Shown piece after piece: positions 62,105 to 64,000 of a stretch of 64,000 bases of DNA (the stretch's first letter is position 1; each line of letters starts with the position of its first letter). The stretch covers positions 63,463 through 127,462 of the forward strand of contig DEWH01000017.1 in assembly GCA_002363155.1 (NCBI GenBank), given 5' to 3'. Position numbers and translations under genes: made by a program. This DNA comes from Ruminococcaceae bacterium UBA3215 (lineage in GTDB: Bacteria; Bacillota; Clostridia; Oscillospirales; Ruminococcaceae). A model generated the notes under the pieces. It was not told the DNA's origin. It saw nothing but the letters and a program-made list of their open reading frames with translations, and searched no databases.

Positions 62105-62506
62105 ATGAATATGAATAGTTATAAGATGAAAGCCTATGATAGATATCATAGTACTTATAGTAATAGTAATAGTTATAATAATAAGATATGTAATAATTAT
62201 AGTAGTATATATAAGGAAAAGTCTGCACCCTGTAAAAAATCAAAGGTGATACAGTTCAAAGTAAGTGATGAGCTTTATAACAGTCTTAAAATCAAAGCAG
62301 ATGAAGAGAACCTCTCTGTAAATCGCTATGTCAAAAAGTGCATGACAGAGTCAGTACATGGACATACAGGTCTTACACCTGAAATGCTTTTAAGGCTTAC
62401 AGGAATATACAATATGCTGGAACTGCCTATGTGTAATTGGAATGACGACATGAGGAAGAACTACAATGAAGAGATGAGGAGGCTTTACAGTGAACTTTTT
62501 CGATAA
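62105..62506 (+). CDS. MobC-like relaxosome accessory protein
   Basis: A 133-residue protein. The first 45 residues are low-complexity, rich in Asn, Tyr and Ser. From residue 47, VIQFKVSDELYNSLKIKADE and NLSVNRYVKKCM form the ribbon-helix-helix of MobC-type proteins that bind oriT. The codons of the N-terminal stretch (AGT, AAT, TAT, ATA) are strongly AT-biased. The stop overlaps the relaxase start by 17 bases. Confidence 0.75.
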   Translation: MNMNSYKMKAYDRYHSTYSNSNSYNNKICNNYSSIYKEKSAPCKKSKVIQFKVSDELYNSLKIKADEENLSVNRYVKKCMTESVHGHTGLTPEMLLRLTGIYNMLELPMCNWNDDMRKNYNEEMRRLYSELFR

Positions 62507-62969
62507 TCATGACCCATACAGCAACCTCAGCTGTGTGTATAATGTGACAAACTATGTGCTAAGGGACAAGGCAGGGCAAGGGAATGCCATGAACAGGTTT
62601 TCGGGTGGAATGAATGTATTTGACCTGTCAAAGGCAGGCGAAGAGTTTATGCAGGTTAAAATGTATTATGGGAAAATGTTTGGCAGGCAAATCAAGCATT
62701 TCTACATAACCTTTGACAAGGACGAGCCTGTCACGCCGGAGCTTGCATATATCCTTGCATACCATATAAGTATGTTCTATCGGAGCAGGTTTCAGGTGGT
62801 TTTTTCTGTGCATGAAGAAACAGACAATCTACACATACACTTCGCTGTAAATACAGTAAGCTTCATAGACGGAAAGAAACTCCATGAAGGATTTGAGGAA
62901 TTTTATGCACTGGAGAGTTTTTGCAGGGACTGCTATAAGGCGCTGATGAAAAGCAGGACAGAAGAGTAA
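62490..62969 (+). CDS. Short relaxase/mobilisation nuclease (MobA-like)
   Basis: A 159-residue protein limited to the relaxase core: NVTNYVLRD near residue 18 (Tyr22 as possible nucleophile), HFYITFDKDE near 70, and VHEETDNLHIHFAVNT near 107 with His108, His115 and His117 as the three-His metal site. Normal relaxases are 300 residues or longer, with a helicase, primase or accessory tail; none follows here. Start is a GTG with GAGGAGG upstream. It may be a complete mini-relaxase or a truncated one. Confidence 0.8.
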   Translation: MNFFDNHDPYSNLSCVYNVTNYVLRDKAGQGNAMNRFSGGMNVFDLSKAGEEFMQVKMYYGKMFGRQIKHFYITFDKDEPVTPELAYILAYHISMFYRSRFQVVFSVHEETDNLHIHFAVNTVSFIDGKKLHEGFEEFYALESFCRDCYKALMKSRTEE

Positions 62970-63242
62970 ATAACATTGATATTATAAGAATAACATTATC
63001 TGTGTTATAATGATAAAAACAATGATATAAGGCGGCGGAAAATCTTTAAAAAGTTCTTGCACGATAAATATTTGCTGAAAACCATATAGTGCCAAACAAT
63101 CTTTTGCGCCTGCAAGGTTTTTTGCAAAAATTTTCCTCTTTCAATGAGCAGAACAGACTATATTCAGAGAAGGCTATATATCCTTGACAAAACGATGTAT
63201 ATGTGATATATTATAAATAGTATATATAGTATGGAGATTTTT
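62970..63242. other. AT-rich intergenic region
   Basis: No gene is visible in this 273-base stretch. It contains only short AT-rich repeats such as ATAACATT and the promoter at 63184-63212. Confidence 0.5.
63184..63212 (+). promoter_or_regulatory. Promoter of the Rpn-type gene
   Basis: TTGACA (63184-63189), 17-base spacer, TATATT (63207-63212), 31 bases before the start codon. Confidence 0.8.
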
Positions 63243-64000
63243 ATGGGAAGAAACATAGTAAAAGCAAAGCTGGACATAATATTTAAAAAGTTGTTTGAGG
63301 ATAAGAATAATGAAGATCTGCTGCATGACTTCTTGTCCAGTATGCTGGAAATACCGTATGAGGACATAAAGCATATCGTCGTAGAAAATTCTGAGATACT
63401 ACCTGAGTCCATTTCCGGAAAGTTCAGCAGACTTGATATTCGCATGACTGTTGATAACAGACTTGTCAACTGTGAAATGCAGATAGCAAAAGAAAATGCA
63501 TTCCGTGACAGATCGCTGTTTTATTGGTCAAAGCTGTACAGCGGCGATCTCAAAAGCGGCGATGAGTATGATAAGCTTAAGCAGAGTTTTTCCATTAATA
63601 TTATCAACTTCAACGAGTTTGATACTCCTGATTTTCACTCTGTGTTTAAACTTATTAACCCTGCTAACGGAGAGCAGCTTACAGATAAGTGTGCTATACA
63701 TTTCTTTGAACTGAAAAAGATAAACAAACAGGTAAATAAAAATAACCGTATGGAGCTGTGGCTGCAGCTTATAAATGCGGAAAGCGAGGAGGAGCTTGAT
63801 ATGTTACAGCAAACAGATGTTCAGCCGATACAGAAGGCTGTTATGATCATACACCAGATGAGTGATGACGAAAAGATACAAGAGCTTGCCCGCCTCCGCG
63901 AGAAAGCCCTACATGATGAAGCTTCGGCTCTGAGCACAGCGCGAAAAGAAGGACGTGCAGAAGGGCGTGCAGAAGGTCGTGCAGAAGGACGTGCAGAAGG
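63243..64000 (+). CDS. Rpn / PD-(D/E)XK nuclease family transposase-like protein (runs off the window)
   Basis: An open frame from the ATG at 63243 (GGAG upstream) continues to the last base; 252 codons are visible. FKKLFEDKNNEDLLHDFLSS, SRLDIRMTVDNRLVNCEMQ (the D...EMQ nuclease core) and RSLFYWSKLYSGDLKSGDEY are the pattern of the Rpn / PDDEXK_2 group, thought to cut DNA and promote recombination. From residue 236 the tail is a run of GRAE repeats encoded by a 12-base tandem repeat. Confidence 0.85.
   Translation, partial: MGRNIVKAKLDIIFKKLFEDKNNEDLLHDFLSSMLEIPYEDIKHIVVENSEILPESISGKFSRLDIRMTVDNRLVNCEMQIAKENAFRDRSLFYWSKLYSGDLKSGDEYDKLKQSFSINIINFNEFDTPDFHSVFKLINPANGEQLTDKCAIHFFELKKINKQVNKNNRMELWLQLINAESEEELDMLQQTDVQPIQKAVMIIHQMSDDEKIQELARLREKALHDEASALSTARKEGRAEGRAEGRAEGRAE
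63950..64000 (+). repeat. 12-bp tandem repeat in the Rpn gene tail
   Basis: At least four copies of GGxCGTGCAGAA, with differences only at the third base, cross the window end. They encode Gly-Arg-Ala-Glu units. Copy number may vary between strains. Confidence 0.8.

Noticed and set aside
62016..62243. Minus-strand frame rich in Tyr
   Set aside because: It arises from the AT-rich low-complexity start of the MobC-like gene and the oriT-like hairpin.
63164..63469. Minus-strand frame of 101 codons
   Set aside because: Antisense to the Rpn-type gene and to its promoter.

Overview
The window reads as a chromosomal segment of a Gram-positive anaerobe of the Clostridia, most likely Ruminococcus or a close relative in Oscillospiraceae. 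The evidence is the rplU-prp-rpmA operon with the Firmicutes-type cleavable L27 leader, a dipicolinate synthase gene, AddB rather than RecB, a SecA2-like ATPase and moderately high GC in core genes. No species-level marker is present, so this is inference.

Layout. (1) 1-2,150: rplU-prp-rpmA on the minus strand, and tRNA-Leu(GAG) followed by a duplicated block of terminators. (2) 2,187-11,143: a plus-strand cluster of phage structural genes, from scaffold and capsid through neck, tail tube, a tail-assembly chaperone with a canonical -1 slip site, a 174-residue tape measure, a tail tip carrying an adhesin-like head and a Peptidase_G2 domain, and small fibre genes. It has no terminase, portal, maturation protease, integrase, repressor or lysis gene, yet every frame is open and has a good start. 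It looks like a domesticated particle locus and is one of the three most interesting items. (3) 11,168-25,545: housekeeping genes (purD, addB with an unknown partner, secA2-like plus mnmE, glmU plus two CPBP membrane proteases), separated by a dispersed non-coding repeat family. (4) 25,613-26,846: dpaA and a dpaB cut off at the junction with a transferred segment. (5) 26,843-30,450: an XRE regulator, a ribbon-helix-helix-like protein behind a strong promoter with GTACACA repeats, and an SF2 helicase; probably a mobile-element remnant.

(6) 30,458-56,281: glmS, then a long minus-strand surface-polysaccharide operon with a promoter near 56,253-56,281. It encodes a FucNAc-type sugar pathway (homologues of FnlA, FnlB and FnlC), a UDP-HexNAc dehydrogenase, a DegT aminotransferase, a priming sugar transferase, three glycosyltransferases, Wzx, Wzy and acetyltransferases. 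It also holds three ATP-grasp ligases, a PLP enzyme, an APC amino-acid permease, a GNAT and a FemAB-like protein. Together these suggest a glycan decorated with an amino acid or related amine. An acyltransferase gene is interrupted at a run of nine G residues, as expected for a phase-variable locus in the OFF state.

(7) 56,369-64,000: a mosaic of mobile-element parts. It holds an integrase remnant, a DUF960 / amidoligase / class II glutamine amidotransferase operon, a serine recombinase beside a res-like inverted repeat, a minimal protein-kinase-like protein, an excisionase-like HTH protein, a HEPN/MNT toxin-antitoxin pair with a damaged HEPN, a MobC-like protein with a very short relaxase, and an Rpn-type nuclease that runs off the end of the window.
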